From Rhynchosporium graminicola (taxonomy: Eukaryota > Ascomycota > Leotiomycetes > Helotiales > Ploettnerulaceae), in the NCBI GenBank assembly GCA_900074885.1, contig FJUW01000010.1, positions 682,001-746,000 of the forward strand: a DNA stretch of 64,000 bases, written 5' to 3'. The notes below the pieces were generated by a model that did not search any database, was not told the origin of the DNA, and saw nothing but the letters and a program-made list of their open reading frames with translations. A program made the position numbers and the translations under genes. This document shows positions 1 to 11,942 of the stretch, piece after piece. Position 1 is the stretch's first letter. Each line of letters opens with the position of its first letter.

Positions 1-713
1 GGTACGGAAGAGAGCTGGACTTCCGTTAGACTTTACTTACGCTCCTTTAGTTGTAGCAGATGAGTGCTGGAAGCTGGGAGGATGGACTTACGACGTCCAA
101 AAATGCCTGATCATCAGCGGACATATTGGACTTGGGCAACAAAATAGATGCTTTCTGTAAGCGTTCTGAGGGAGTCCTGCTATACAGCCAGCGGACTGAG
201 CTAGAGGTTGACTTGTAATACTGCGGGGGACGCTAGCGGCCGAATTTACTTAGAGGAATATATATGTAAAGTCATGAAATCATTATCTGAAAATCGCCTG
301 ACAGACTGAGATATCACGGCATCATCTTAGATCTTCTGCTCCTCAATCTCTTTCACTGTCACGAAACAAATACTGAGCTTGTTCTCCGCTTCATTGGACT
401 CGAGCATACCGGCTAGCCGCCCCTCTGACATTCATTTTTCTTTCACTCATCAACATCAATAACCAAATCACAATATCAATTCCGTGGAATTAGATACATC
501 GCCTGCAAGTTATCTTATTAAATTCTAGAGTTCTAGTGAATCATGATTTCCCAAGATACTCCACTAATTCTATTGTCCATGCGATTGTCCCATCTTGTTT
601 CTATTGCATAACTGGCGCCTTCCCTTCATGTTAGCTTTGCAGTCTTGTATAAGTTTCTCTGCGGTTATGTTTTACTTCAACGTTGAATTCACTCTACCTT
701 CCTAGCTTCGAAG
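1..713. other. 5' flank, no gene seen
   Basis: No coding frame resembling a protein family is visible on either strand. The last 200 bases are pyrimidine-rich, as expected for the promoter and 5' UTR of the gene that starts at 714. Confidence 0.5.
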
Positions 714-2566
714 ATGGCCAGAGGTCCACCCAAATTGAATGTTTTGGTAGAACCACGATTTGACGAAAATGGCCATGCTATCAGTCTCCACATCAGTCTT
801 ACATTCGACTGTCGTGGGCTGGGCAGAGATTCCACACTGCTGACAAGCCCTGCATCTCTTTTGGAAATGGGTGACGGGATTCAACTTCACGCGTCTGATG
901 AATCGGGAGAACTGCTAATCATCTTGGATGACCTTAAAGAATCAAGGCAATCTCTCCAGAAACAATGGCTGACTACACGCGAGACTTTCGGTAGTGTGAA
1001 AGTCCATTACGAGGTTCGACCGTCACAAGAAGATGAGTTTAAATATGGTCGACCAGTAATTGGACTCCACAAAGAGCCTGGAGGTCTTCTGGGCTCTGGT
1101 TTCGCTATTTTGCCCATCCTTCCGGCGGGAAACGCATACACTAATACCGTTGAATGGAAGCTCACGGGAGCTCCAAATGGAACTCGAGCAGTGTGGACTT
1201 ATGGAGAGGGATCTGAGCCCGTTGCGCGTGTTGGTCCTGTTTCCGTGTTGCGGAATTCTGTCTTCATGGTTGGACAGATTCAGAGTAACCCGCGAGTTGC
1301 CGTTGAGAACAGTACGGCTAATGTCGAAGAAGGTCACGAGGGAAGCACGTCTGACACCTATGGCTACTATTGGTTTGGCCTTTTGCCACCGAAGATCGAG
1401 ATCATGAAAAACATCCACTATGCTTGCTTTACCAACGCTCAGAAGATGTTTGGGCCGGATGACGATAGCGTTCAAGACTTCAAGCACGCCTTCTTTGTCA
1501 ATGTCCCCGAAGCCGATAGAGTATGCATAGTAGATCCTTTACCTTATCGCAGCTTCATTCGCAATACCAGGACTACGAAAGCCTTCGGCGGGACTTCGTT
1601 TGCTCACAGTCACATTTTTGACTATGATGATCAAATCGACAAAGTCAATGATTTCGACGTAGTCCGTCAGGTGGCTTACGAGATGGCTCAGATTTGGTTT
1701 GGGCTTCCCCCTTTGGAGGGCTATGACTGGTTCTATGAAGGTATCATGAATTGCTTGTCAATATATATTCCAGTCCGACATCTGGAGTTACGAAACGATT
1801 ACTATATAAGTAGGTTTCGTGGCAAGCCAAGATTTGCTCTTCTCGCGGACATCAATATCATTTGCCATTGCTGACAGCATGGTGCACAGATTCGACAGTT
1901 AACATGCTTTGCACCCGATATTACACCAGTCCGCTGATCAAAGTGCCATTCAAAGATGTTTTGAAAATGGCAAGCACAGATGCGCTTGCCAGGGAACATA
2001 TGAGCGCCCGAGCATGGGCATTCGTGTTTGGAGTGGATATGAAGGCAAGAATTCTGGCGAAGCACGAGCTCAAGACAGCGTACCCCGTCGAAAGAATCGC
2101 CATGTTAGCTTTGGCAAATCACAAAGCGCGGGACGATGCCAACACCATCAAATATTGGATGAGGCTCTTGACTCCTGTCATGGGCAAGGAGCTGAAGCAA
2201 AGATATGTCGACTTTCGTGACGGGATTCCAATCGTCTTACCGGAAGGTCTCATTGGTTTCAATAGTCAGCTACGGTCTTTCAAGGACAACGTTCTCGACT
2301 TCGGTATGGATAGAGAGAGTTTCTCCGCAGGAGTGGTGAAGGGCTTGCAAGTAGGCTCTCGGGCTTGGGTTGCAAAGCTTGAGAACGGCGATAAGATATT
2401 GTGGTCCTCCCATGAGTGGAGATGTGTTGACTCCAGCGATGAAAAATATGCGTACATGGTGCTTGAGATCGAGAGGGATGGGAAGCAAAGGAAGATCAAG
2501 TACTTGCCCAGATCGTTTGATGAGGTGGACAGCTGGGAGTTGCGGATGGCAAAAGGAATGGAGTAA
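714..2566 (+). CDS. M61/M1-like metallopeptidase homologue, probably inactive
   Basis: Two exons, 714-1809 and 1890-2566, give 590 residues. The 80-bp intron has a GTAGGT donor, a GCTGAC branch site and a CACAG acceptor, and splicing keeps the frame. A beta-rich N-terminal half leads into a helical region that resembles the gluzincin core of M61/M1-type peptidases: residues 322-326 (YEMAQ) lie where HExxH is expected, and a WFYEG block with Glu342 follows about 16 residues later, like the family's W-x-x-EG third-ligand motif. Both zinc-binding histidines of HExxH are replaced (Y322, Q326), while the glutamates remain. No signal peptide or membrane segment is visible, so it looks cytosolic. 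The reading frame is intact, so the protein is probably made as a non-catalytic pseudoenzyme. Family placement rests on recalled motif spacing, not a search. Its role is unknown. Confidence 0.7.
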
Positions 2567-3436
2567 AACAGTCAGCGATGGAAAGAGGAGCATTGAAGCA
2601 CTGAATAACGTACATACTTCTTAGAATTATAGCAGCGGTCATCCATTGAATAAACAAAGTAAACCCTCGAAAGAACACGCCTCTTGTAAGATCGCAGATA
2701 TTTTCCACCTTTCTGGAAAGTAAGGAGTTACACTACATCATTTTTCGCTGCTCCAATATGATTACCTATCGAATTCATTCCATCGCCGAAAGTGATGAGT
2801 AGTCGGATGTTATCCAAGCTACTTTCAAGCAATCGACGCGTGCTGAGTCCATCTCTGGCGAAACGTGAACTCGTCCTAAATTATACTTTGATGCTTTCAC
2901 AAGACGCTTACTCAAGTAGTTCGGAAAGTCACACGTATATTATAGAACTCTACTAAGAGCGTAATGTAAAGTCGCGAAGTATTTCACAGCTTTACTGAAA
3001 AATGTAATAAGATTTACAAGTGTAGTGGAGGAATGGAATTGAATTGGGGAAAATCATAGATTTTATAAAGCATTATAAAGCTCCGATTTGTCAATTTCCA
3101 GACTAAAGAGATAACTAATGCTTCGGAAGTCTAGATGCCTCAAATAGCATTACCTTTTTATAAACCAAGTATAAGTGTCAAAGCGGCTAGTGTTGTCGGA
3201 AGGCAACAGACCGACGTCTCGTATTTCAGCATCACCATAGAAATGCATGTTCGTATTCACTTCAACCTTCATTTCACACAGCGCGCAGGCTTTTAGAGCA
3301 TTTCAGATAACTGCACTCGATAGGTAGGGACTTCGCTTACCTTACTTCGTGAATCTGAATATCTAGTCATTTCAACAAAGCCCTATTATTTTCAAATACC
3401 ACAAATACATCAGCCTCGCCACAGAAGTGAGTCAAC
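2567..3436. other. intergenic, AT-rich, no gene seen
   Basis: Spacer between two plus-strand genes. The short open frames on both strands show no family resemblance. It presumably holds the terminator of the upstream gene and the promoter of the Wss1-like gene. Confidence 0.5.
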
Positions 3437-4802
3437 ATGGCAGAACATGATGCCCTCATCTTGCAGTATTCCCATTTGGCCCAACTACCCCGTGAGAAGG
3501 AAGCTTTACATTCCATCAAGAAAATCGCATCCCTCGTCAAGCCTCTTATGAGAGCGCGGGGCTGGACCGTTGGCACTTTGGCAGAATTCTATCCAGACCA
3601 GCAAAACCTTCTAGGTCAGCGCATGTCTACCTGCTCATCTGTAATTAATTCTGACATCAATAGGAATCAACCAGAACAGAGGTCAGAAGATATGTCTGCG
3701 TTTGCGGTACCCACACGATAAAACTCAATTCCTGCCCATGGAACAGGTCGTCGATACTATGCTCCACGAGCTATCTCATAATGTCCATGGACCTCACGAT
3801 GCCAAGTTCCACGCGTTATGGGATCAACTTCGGAAAGAATATGAGGGTTTGCTGTCAAAAGGATATACTGGAGAGGGGTTCTTGTCCGATGGCCACAAAT
3901 TGGGCGGGCGAAGGGTTCCTAGAGATGAGGCAAGGCGGATAGCTCGTAATGCTGCTGAGACGAGACGTACACTCTCATCGGGGTCAAGCCAGAAGCTGGG
4001 GGGACGCCCAGTCCCAGCGGGTACGGACATTCGATCGGTCATAGTAAGCGCTATCGAGCGACGTAATACTGTGCTGAAGGGTTGCGGATCGGGCAACAAG
4101 GACGATGATGAGATACAAATATTGGCGGACACTGCTACCCAGAATGGATTCAAGACAAAGGCCGAAGAGGACGAAGCAAACGATAGAGCAATAGCTCAGG
4201 CACTGTGGGATCTGGTTCAGGAAGACCAGAAAAAGGAATATGGCAATTTATATATCCCACCAACGCCAATCAATCCAACAGGAAATGGGGGTGGTGATGT
4301 TGGTCCTCCCACAGCTACAGCAATCAAGAGAGAAGCGCCTTTTTCCCCAGTCAAGTCCAACGCGAGAGCTCCTCCAGTCAGGCAACATTCGGACCGACCT
4401 GTAAGTCGACTAGTGGCCCAAGGCTCTAGTAAGCCAAAGTCGAAGCTTCTATCGTCAAGAGCAGCCACGGCTCCAGCTCCAGCCCCTATGAGATCTCAGG
4501 CGCCTGCCTCCATCCAGTCCCCCGATCCGTCCTCCCTAGCTCATGCCCCAAGCGGGTGGACGTGCCCTGTCTGCACACTTCACAATCCGATCAGCTTTCT
4601 AGCCTGTGATGCTTGCACCTCGCAACGACCAGTAATACTCACTCAGCAACTGGGAGCAACGCAGCGACAGAAAGACTCTGTTTCTACAACGCAGCACCCA
4701 GGTCTTCAAACACAGACATGGACATGCTCTCAATGCACAACCATCATGGAACAAAAGTGGTGGACCTGTTCTACTTGTGGAAAGTTGAAAGATAGCTCCT
4801 GA
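3437..4802 (+). CDS. wss1: Wss1-like WLM-domain DNA-protein crosslink protease
   Basis: Exons 3437-3614 and 3664-4802 give 438 residues. The 49-bp intron has a GTCAGC donor and a TTCTGAC branch site, and splicing restores the conserved WLM stretch ending in KICLRLR. The WLM metalloprotease domain fills roughly residues 5-170, with zinc site HELSHNVHGPHD at 94-105. The C-terminal half is low-complexity (Pro/Ala/Ser) and carries two RanBP2-type zinc fingers at about 357-382 and 411-435, each with four cysteines as CxxC...CxxC. Wss1/Spartan-type proteases degrade proteins covalently trapped on DNA, such as stalled topoisomerase adducts, in the nucleus; RanBP2 fingers commonly bind ubiquitin or RNA. 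The start ATG at 3437 directly begins the domain. All catalytic residues are present, so it should be active. Confidence 0.9.
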
Positions 4803-5553
4803 GCTGCCCTTTGGCCATTACGATTATGATTTACGAGTGTCTGTTGACGTCAAAAATGGCTGGATATTATGGGGAGTTAAGGAGAAAATCGCGACATGAT
4901 TACTGGCATATACCGGGCAATGCTCAGTGATAATGACTGAAACCACACTTGTGGTAAGGATGCATTTCTTGTACAGTACTCTGGAGATGCTGATGATCCC
5001 GTGGACTACTGACGGCCCGTTGCGACGCTGCTGATCTGATAATTTGCATGCGCTCGCGTCACACTAGTCCTGATCACGAAGCTTGATCCACGTGGAAACG
5101 TTCGCCACGAGTACTTTACAGTAAGTCCAAATAGTATCTTGCTTTGTTCAGTCACCTCTATGTTTCGTCTTACGTCTTCTTGTCACATATTTGATATCGA
5201 AAATCTAGATTTTAAATTCTCCTGATCTAGCGACAGGCTTTTCAGTGGACTCATTCTTCATCTCTCCCTTCGTAGATCACTATTAGGTCTTATAGTATCA
5301 CAAGTCTGGGACTCTTGACTTGCGAGTCTATTGGATGATCTCGAAGATGTCATCTTTATTGGTCGCCAAGCTAGGCATATGAAGCCTACTTCTAGACTCA
5401 ATTGCGCTTTTGGCACGGTACATTGTGCTAGCATTGAGACTATCTGTCTGTCTAGCTATTCATAAATAGACCTGCCTTCCGCCAAATGTTTTATTGCTTT
5501 GTTCCTCAGTACACAGGAACTCAAAGCTACTTGTAAGTCTCTTTCTCCGAATC
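4803..5553. other. intergenic with uORF before the GH64 gene
   Basis: No gene seen. A TGACGTCA palindrome (CRE/ATF-like) lies at 4845-4852, just after the wss1 stop. A 16-codon upstream ORF (ATG 5486, stop 5534-5536) ends 17 bases before the GH64 start codon and would be in the leader if transcription begins upstream of 5486. Confidence 0.45.
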
Positions 5554-6705
5554 ATGGCAACTACAACTACGGAACCCACACTCAAGATTTCGCTTGCAAA
5601 CCGAACGCCCTTTCGAAATGTCAATGCTTATGTTACTGGCCTGGCCATCAACAACTCCTACCGGTTCGTCCTCATCCAAGCCGATGGGCACACCCCATAC
5701 TATCCCGAATCTCCCTCCTCAACTGGCGCTCCGCTAGCAGCCAATTGCGCCATTCCCTTGGGTCCCCCAGGCTCTAGCACACCTGTAACGATCCCCCGCA
5801 TCGCTGGAGGTCGAATCTGGTTCTGCATGAATGACACCCTCACGTTCCTACTCAATCCAGGTCCCGGGCTTGTAGAACCCTCAGTAAGCAATAAGTCTGA
5901 TCCAAATTATGGCAAGGACTGGGGCTTTTGCGAATTCACTTTCAACGATTTCCAACTGTTTGCCAACATCTCCTATGTGGACTTTGTTAGCATTCCCATC
6001 GCTCTAAACCTGACCAATTCCTCTGGGGCCCGGAAAAGCGTCACTGGAATCCCACGAGATGGCCTTCAACAAGTCTTCAACGGCCTCGTAGCCCAGAACT
6101 CCAAGGATGGGAAAGGCTGGGACCGCCTCATCGTACGTGCCAAAGATGGGAGTATCCTCCGAGCACTGAGTCCTAATACAGCGATCGTGATGGATCCTTC
6201 GCTCTTCCAGGGCTACTATGACGACTACGTCAATGCTGTCTGGAAGAGATATAAAACAGACACTTTGAGTGTAGACACACAAGCTCAATGGGGAATTCTC
6301 AAAGCCAATGTTGACCTCCACACCAACCTCCTCACGTTCCCCACGATAGGCGCCTTTTCAAAACCCTCTGCACGCGATATCTTTTCCTGTTCTACGGGCC
6401 CTTTCAGTGGATATCCTTCAAATACAGACGTCATGGGGAATCTCACTGCAAGATTGACTGCTGCGCTTAATCGGTCGACTTTGCTTGAGGATAATACGCA
6501 ACCAGGTAGAAACGTGGATGCGTACTATAAAGGGGGAAATGGGGTCACCAATCACTATTCCAGGGTTGTGCATGCTGTCAATCGCGATGGAAGGGGTTAT
6601 GCGTTTCCATATGATGATGTTGGCGCGTCGGGCACGAGTGACTTGGCGGGGGTAGTCTCCGATGGAAGTCCGGCGCTTTTTGAGGTTATTGTTGGCGGGT
6701 ATTGA
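5554..6705 (+). CDS. GH64 endo-beta-1,3-glucanase (thaumatin-like fold)
   Basis: A single exon of 383 residues. GH64 enzymes cleave beta-1,3-glucan, mostly releasing laminaripentaose-type products. The GH64 pattern is clear: an N-terminal beta domain, then WGFCEFTFND with Glu127 and, 16 residues on, Asp143 in YVDFVSIPI. That spacing matches the Glu/Asp catalytic pair described for the Streptomyces matruchotii enzyme. The C-terminal part contains the usual Cys-containing loop around SCSTGPFSG. The start was set at ATG 5554, because the upstream in-frame extension begins with a non-ATG codon. With that start there is no signal peptide, although the substrate is cell-wall glucan, so the product may be cytosolic, use an unconventional exit, or have an unseen 5' exon. 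Possible roles are remodelling of the fungus's own wall or attack on other fungi. Confidence 0.88.
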   Translation: MATTTTEPTLKISLANRTPFRNVNAYVTGLAINNSYRFVLIQADGHTPYYPESPSSTGAPLAANCAIPLGPPGSSTPVTIPRIAGGRIWFCMNDTLTFLLNPGPGLVEPSVSNKSDPNYGKDWGFCEFTFNDFQLFANISYVDFVSIPIALNLTNSSGARKSVTGIPRDGLQQVFNGLVAQNSKDGKGWDRLIVRAKDGSILRALSPNTAIVMDPSLFQGYYDDYVNAVWKRYKTDTLSVDTQAQWGILKANVDLHTNLLTFPTIGAFSKPSARDIFSCSTGPFSGYPSNTDVMGNLTARLTAALNRSTLLEDNTQPGRNVDAYYKGGNGVTNHYSRVVHAVNRDGRGYAFPYDDVGASGTSDLAGVVSDGSPALFEVIVGGY

Positions 6706-8282
6706 TGCGGGGAGCAAGAGCTGCAAGGCGATTCTTTTCACCTTCTTTGCTATTATAAGTATGCGGAGTCTCAATACATACAGACATACATAGGTGGTTG
6801 TGAGAGAAATTATAAGGAGGTTACAGCGAGCCCAGGCAATTTCATCTCGGGCGCAGCAGACTCAAAGAACCATGTGTTCTATGAGCAAATTCATCCGAGA
6901 CTTAGATGACAATGATGTGGTACCCTAGTCAATGCCCTGTAATGCCTTTTGTGAATTTGAATATTACATATAGAGCGTTTTGCAAAGCTAGGTATTAAAT
7001 TCATGAAAATGCTTGATGACTTTAGATACCTGAGTAGTGACTGTCATGCAACTTCGTTGATGAATTCGTGTGCAAGTCCCAGGCACGAATCTGCGAAACA
7101 TATATGAATATACATTTCTAAATACTCATTCATCACCTAAAGTTTTTGGGACTCGTTTTCCTTTTCTTGTTTAGATCTTACAGTCGAACTAGCAGCAGTC
7201 CTTCCACATGTACAGTAAATGAGTACAATACGAAGGCACTACTTTTAGCGGGTTTGCAACAGTTGACCTCAAACGGCTCTGTAAGCTCGCTACAGCATTG
7301 CACATCCGATTGACAAGCGCCCAAGAATCTTTTCGGTCCGTTCCATAATTCCTGGTCTTTACTTCCCCATACCTGAGCACGCATCGTGCGGTCAGTTGAA
7401 TCACACATGCGGGGTAAATCCGAACCCGCCCCTGTTTATAGTCAGTAGGTTGTCCGCTGTGACGTTTCGCTTACTGTTTCGCTTGAGTATTAACCGACAA
7501 TTATACCTGGGCTAGGTCACCGGATTCCTCCGCAACACATATGTCAACGCCGCATGCCAACAACAGGCTTAACTTGTGATCAATCGAAATTGCCTTTTCA
7601 TCACGTACTCTCTAAAAATAGTTAGGTTTCTGACGCTGCCGAGGCTTTGGCTTCAATTTATACCAAGGAATTAAGGCGAGCCACCATGGAAACTTAATCA
7701 CGAGAAGCTTATCCTGCTCGGTGATCTGAATCGAATCCTAGTAAAGCTTAAGCTCTAGCCATGACCCTACGCATTTATCTCCGATTCGCAGGCATTGTAA
7801 AATACGGTAATCATGGGATGGCGTTCTGGGGTGACCCTTACAGCACGCTCTCTCCTTCAGACAGCCCTGATAAGCATCGTGGCTAGCTCGGCCCTTTTTC
7901 AGACGAGATTGAACAAGTCTGGATTTTCATCATATTTATATGGAAGCTAGCATGCAATCCTCCTTCAGAAGAAGGTTGTCAGATTTCGAAGAATGAGGTA
8001 GCTAACTGACTCTACCGTCTCAATTCCTGGTAGATCACTCGACACTCCCCCTGAGCTTGACATCATATGCTCGCACAATCAACTACTGAAGCCTATTACA
8101 CAAGTTCACAGTCTCTTTTCAATATCTTGAACTGAGTTGTCCGTCCCTCCTCGTCTCAGCGTTCTGTTCTTTTTCTTTATTTTCTGCCGTAACCTTATTA
8201 TCACTGCGTCAGAGCCATTCTCTTACGCATTCTGGGCATCTCTCAACAGACGAGATTGTAAAACAAGTGTGCTCTTGCAAAC
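6706..8282. other. intergenic, 1.6 kb, no gene seen
   Basis: Contains only short, unrecognisable open frames in several phases. The last 200 bases are pyrimidine-rich and are the likely promoter/leader of the glutaminase gene. Confidence 0.5.
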
Positions 8283-10561
8283 ATGAGAAGTTGCAGAACA
8301 ATTTTTGCGCTGGCTGCAGCCCTTTTCGGGATCGCAAACGCAGCATCGACATTTTCTCCAGCACGACCTCCCGCGATACCTCTTGCGGTTAAATCACCAT
8401 ATCTAAATCTTCTTCAATTTGGTGGTAGTAATGGGGAAAACGGAGTGTACCTAGCAGGGCAGTGGTCTCAGTTCTGGGCGTAGGTACACTCTCCTCAAAT
8501 TTAAATAGAAGACTGAAATTTTTATCAGAGGACAAATCGCCGCCTGGACAGGAATGATCAAAGTGGACGGAACAACGTATACCTGGATGGGGAACCCAGG
8601 ACCCCAAAGTGTTATACAAACAGCGTTTGAGTATACATCGACGAAAAGTGTGTTTATCATGAATGTTGGTGGGAAGATTCAGATGAACATCACGTTCTTG
8701 TCGCCAGTCACACCAGAAGACTTGAAAAGGCAGTCTTTAATATTTTCATATCTTGATGTAGGAGTCCACTCGTTGGATGGGGCTGCTCACGATGTAAAGC
8801 TCTACACTGACATTTCTGCTGGTAAGTAAATTATACTCATTATTATACTTATGTCACGGAAATGTTTTCTGACATTGCTCTCACAGAGTGGGTAGCAGGA
8901 GATCATTCTGCAGTGGCACAATGGGATTACGATACCACGATTGATGATATCGCCTATCACCGGGTGTACCGACAGACTCAACTGGAGTTTTCTGAGACAG
9001 CTGATCAAGCTGACTGGGGTAACTGGTACTGGGCAACCAAGAAAACGGATAAGCTGACTTACCAATCCGGATCTGATGTCGACGTTCGGGGAGCTTTCCA
9101 GTCGAACGGGAAGCTAGCTGATACCAAGGACACGAACTATCGGCCCATCAATCAGGCCTACCCTGTTTTTGGGTTCTCGGTAGACCTGGGTTTCGTCACG
9201 CGATTCGTAAATACCCTCTATACCATCGGACTCACACAAGAACAAGCAATCCAGTTCGAAGGTGCTTCTGGTGTTGTGCCGCTTGCGTCTCTGTGGACGA
9301 GCTTTTTCACAAGTGAAACAGACGCTGTAAGTCAATAACAATATGATTGAACGTCAAATTCTAACACACAAAGCTCTCTTTCTTTTACAATGATTACAGT
9401 ACAGCGACCAGCACTGCTTTATCACTGGACAACAAAATAGCGACAGATTCCGTAGCTGCAGGTGGACAGGACTATCTCACGATCACATCTCTTTCTACTC
9501 GGCAGGCGCTAGCTGGGACCCAACTAGTTGGCAACTCTACAAAGCAGTACTTTTTCCTAAAAGAGATCAGTTCTGATGGTAATACACAAACTGTAGATGT
9601 CATCTTCCCGTTCTACCCAATTCTGCTATACCTTCAACCGTCGCTGGCCAAGCTATTGCTTGACCCTCTCTACGAAAACCAAGAGTCAGGGCAATATCCT
9701 AACATGTACTCGATGCATGATCTCGGCGCTCATTATCCCAATGCCACTGGCCATCCTGACGGAAAGGATGAGCCTCAGCCTTTGGAAGAATGCGGAAACA
9801 TGCTCATCATGACGCTTGCTTATGCGCAACGAAACAAAGATGTTGCCTATCTCAGCCAGCACTACAAGATCCTGAAGCAATGGACACAATATCTCATCGA
9901 AGAAGCATTGATCCCAGATGATCAGATTTCAACCGATGACTTTGCCGGAAGTCTTGCAAATCAAACCAACTTGGCGTTGAAAGGAATCATCGGAATACAA
10001 GCTATGGCGATGATCGCAAACATAACCGACAATCCAGTCGACGGCGCCAATTACACAAATATTGCTCTTGACTACATCACTAAGTGGCAAGGTCTTGGGA
10101 TAGCGCATGATACCAATCCACCACACACAACTCTCTCCTACGGCATGAACGATACACACGGCCTGCTGTACAACTTATACGCCGACAGGCTGCTGGACCT
10201 GAACTTGGTTCCTCAAAGTGTTTACGATATGCAGAGCACTTTCTATCCAACGGTGAAAGAGAAATACGGTGTGCCGTTAGACACACGGCATTCCTATACA
10301 AAGTCGGACTGGGAAATGTGGACTGCAGCGATTGCGTCGGAAAGCACTAAGAACATGTTAATCGCGGAGCTGGCGAAGTGGATCAACGAAACACCGACTA
10401 ATAGAGCGATGACTGATTGGTACGATACGAAGACTGGAGAGTATGATTCCCTCCTTGCTGATTCTGAAAAGAAATACTGACGTGTGACCAGCTTTGGTGG
10501 AGGCTTCACAGCGCGTCCTGTTGTTGGGGGTCATTTTGCGTTACTGGCATTGAAATCGTGA
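8283..10561 (+). CDS. gtaA: secreted glutaminase GtaA-type (DUF4965/DUF5127/DUF1793)
   Basis: Five exons: 8283-8479, 8529-8821, 8887-9326, 9374-10440 and 10492-10561, giving 688 residues. Introns are 49, 65, 47 and 51 bp with GTAGGT, GTAAGT, GTAAGT and GTATGA donors, and phases agree at each junction. Residues 1-20 form a signal peptide (leucine/alanine-rich core ending ANA-A). The rest follows the GtaA layout: N-terminal beta-sandwich with an RPPAIPL-type start, QFW-GQI, then the (alpha/alpha)6-like half with EISSDGNTQTVDVIFPF, and the hallmark C-terminus FTARPVVGGHFALLAL. That last block exists only if the fourth intron (branch TACTGAC) is removed; otherwise translation stops 23 codons early. 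Aspergillus GtaA hydrolyses extracellular glutamine to glutamate. Several N-glycosylation sites (such as NATG and NITD) fit secretion. The dead sugar transporter follows at once downstream. Confidence 0.92.
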
Positions 10562-11064
10562 AATGGATAACTACTTGTTTGCGGGGTGTGAACATGTATC
10601 ATGCCTGAATCTTAGTATAATGAATTATTTAAAGTTTAAACTTGATATGCCAGCTCTCTCTGCTTCATGGCATGATGATGCGAGGCCAGCAAAGTCGTCT
10701 TCGGTGAAGTGAAGCTCGGCCTATGATTCAATATCTGCAATAGCTTGCCGCAAAGTCATAAGAGTGACAAAAAAAAGCTGCAAGATATTTTTAAAAATCT
10801 CAAGTCCAAGCTACTACATGGCTTTACTTGAAGAATACTACGGAATCGCAGAAGTAACACGATGGTTTGCTTGAAAAATATTCTAAGTCCACGAAACTAT
10901 CAAAGTAACTTTCTTGAAGAATAACGCGGAGCCATGAAATAAGTATAGAGTCTTTTGTTTTTCTAGACAATTGATAGTCTAGAGTTTTGAGCTTGCTGTC
11001 TTCGCTGGACCCGAATTCAAATAGCACTGATTGTCTCTTTCTTCGTCGCACACACCACAGCATT
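10562..11064. other. intergenic before the transporter relic
   Basis: No gene seen. The upstream half of the transporter that should lie here (first six membrane helices) is not recognisable in any frame. Confidence 0.45.
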
Positions 11065-11942
11065 CTTGTCAGTGTGACCTTCGTCCGCCATCCAGGCTTG
11101 GATACCCTTCAGTCTACCATCGATCACGAGAGAGCCATGGCAGCTTCATCAGTGAACGCAAAAAATGCTGACAGTTTCAAAGAAAGGCATAAATGCACGT
11201 AGAACATGGATCATCATCTTGACAACAACTATGCAGCGCTTCCTAGGCGTCTCTCTTCTGTCAAATGCCAATCATTTTCTTATCATGGTGGGCATGTCAC
11301 CAACCAAGTCTTTACAGATATCTCAAATCGGTATCAGTATCGGCCTCGGGCTCGCTTGCACTAATGCCTCATGATTTACATGGCTAGGAAGACGGTTTCT
11401 CACTCTTGCCAGTACCGCTGGATTTGGGATTGTATTTGTTACAATGGGTGTAGCCGGATTTCACCAGAGCGATACCAGAGTGTTGATGTACGTGACTCTC
11501 CTCCTGACTTAAGCAATCGAACAATTTAAAAATTTGAAACTGACAATGGACTACACAGCTATATCGGCGCTTCTATTCTGCTGGGTGGCAGTATAACTTC
11601 GCTTGGTCTAGGAAACTTCTGGCCCGTTGTGGCGAGCGAAGTTTCATCGAGTCGACTTCGAGCCAAATCGTCAAGAATTGGATTCATCGTCAACGCCTTC
11701 GGAAATGGTGTCTTCACGATCGTTGTCCCATATCTCGTCAATGCAGATGCTGCAAACCTGGGTGCAAAGATAGGATTCATCTTCGCTGGCTTCTGTCTAT
11801 AGGATTCGTCTTGTCGTGGTTCTTCCTGCCAGACACCAAGTCCAAGACGTATGAAGAGTTGGATTATCTGTTCGAGACTCGGACCAAGACGCGGGCGTTC
11901 AAGAAACAGATCGAGAAGGCCGAGGCTGGAATGAGAGAGTGA
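11065..11942 (+). pseudogene. 5'-truncated MFS sugar transporter (alpha-glucoside permease-like)
   Basis: Conceptual translation resembles the C-terminal half of fungal MFS sugar permeases: the central cytoplasmic loop, then helices 7-12, including MQRFLGVSLLSNA, GNFWPVVASEVSSSRLRAKS and the family C-terminus LPDTKSKTYEELDYLFE. Four defects are visible. The N-terminal half is missing. The frame changes near 11190-11200 between the loop and ARRTWIIIL. A TGA at 11372-11374 stands where a Trp is expected before FTW. One base is missing near 11798, which moves the frame and creates a TAG. One intron (11488-11558) still has good signals. The protein cannot be made. Sugar uptake across the plasma membrane would have been the original role. 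Confidence 0.82.

Noticed and set aside
1023..1487. 154-codon antisense frame inside the peptidase homologue
   Set aside because: Shadow of the sense coding frame.
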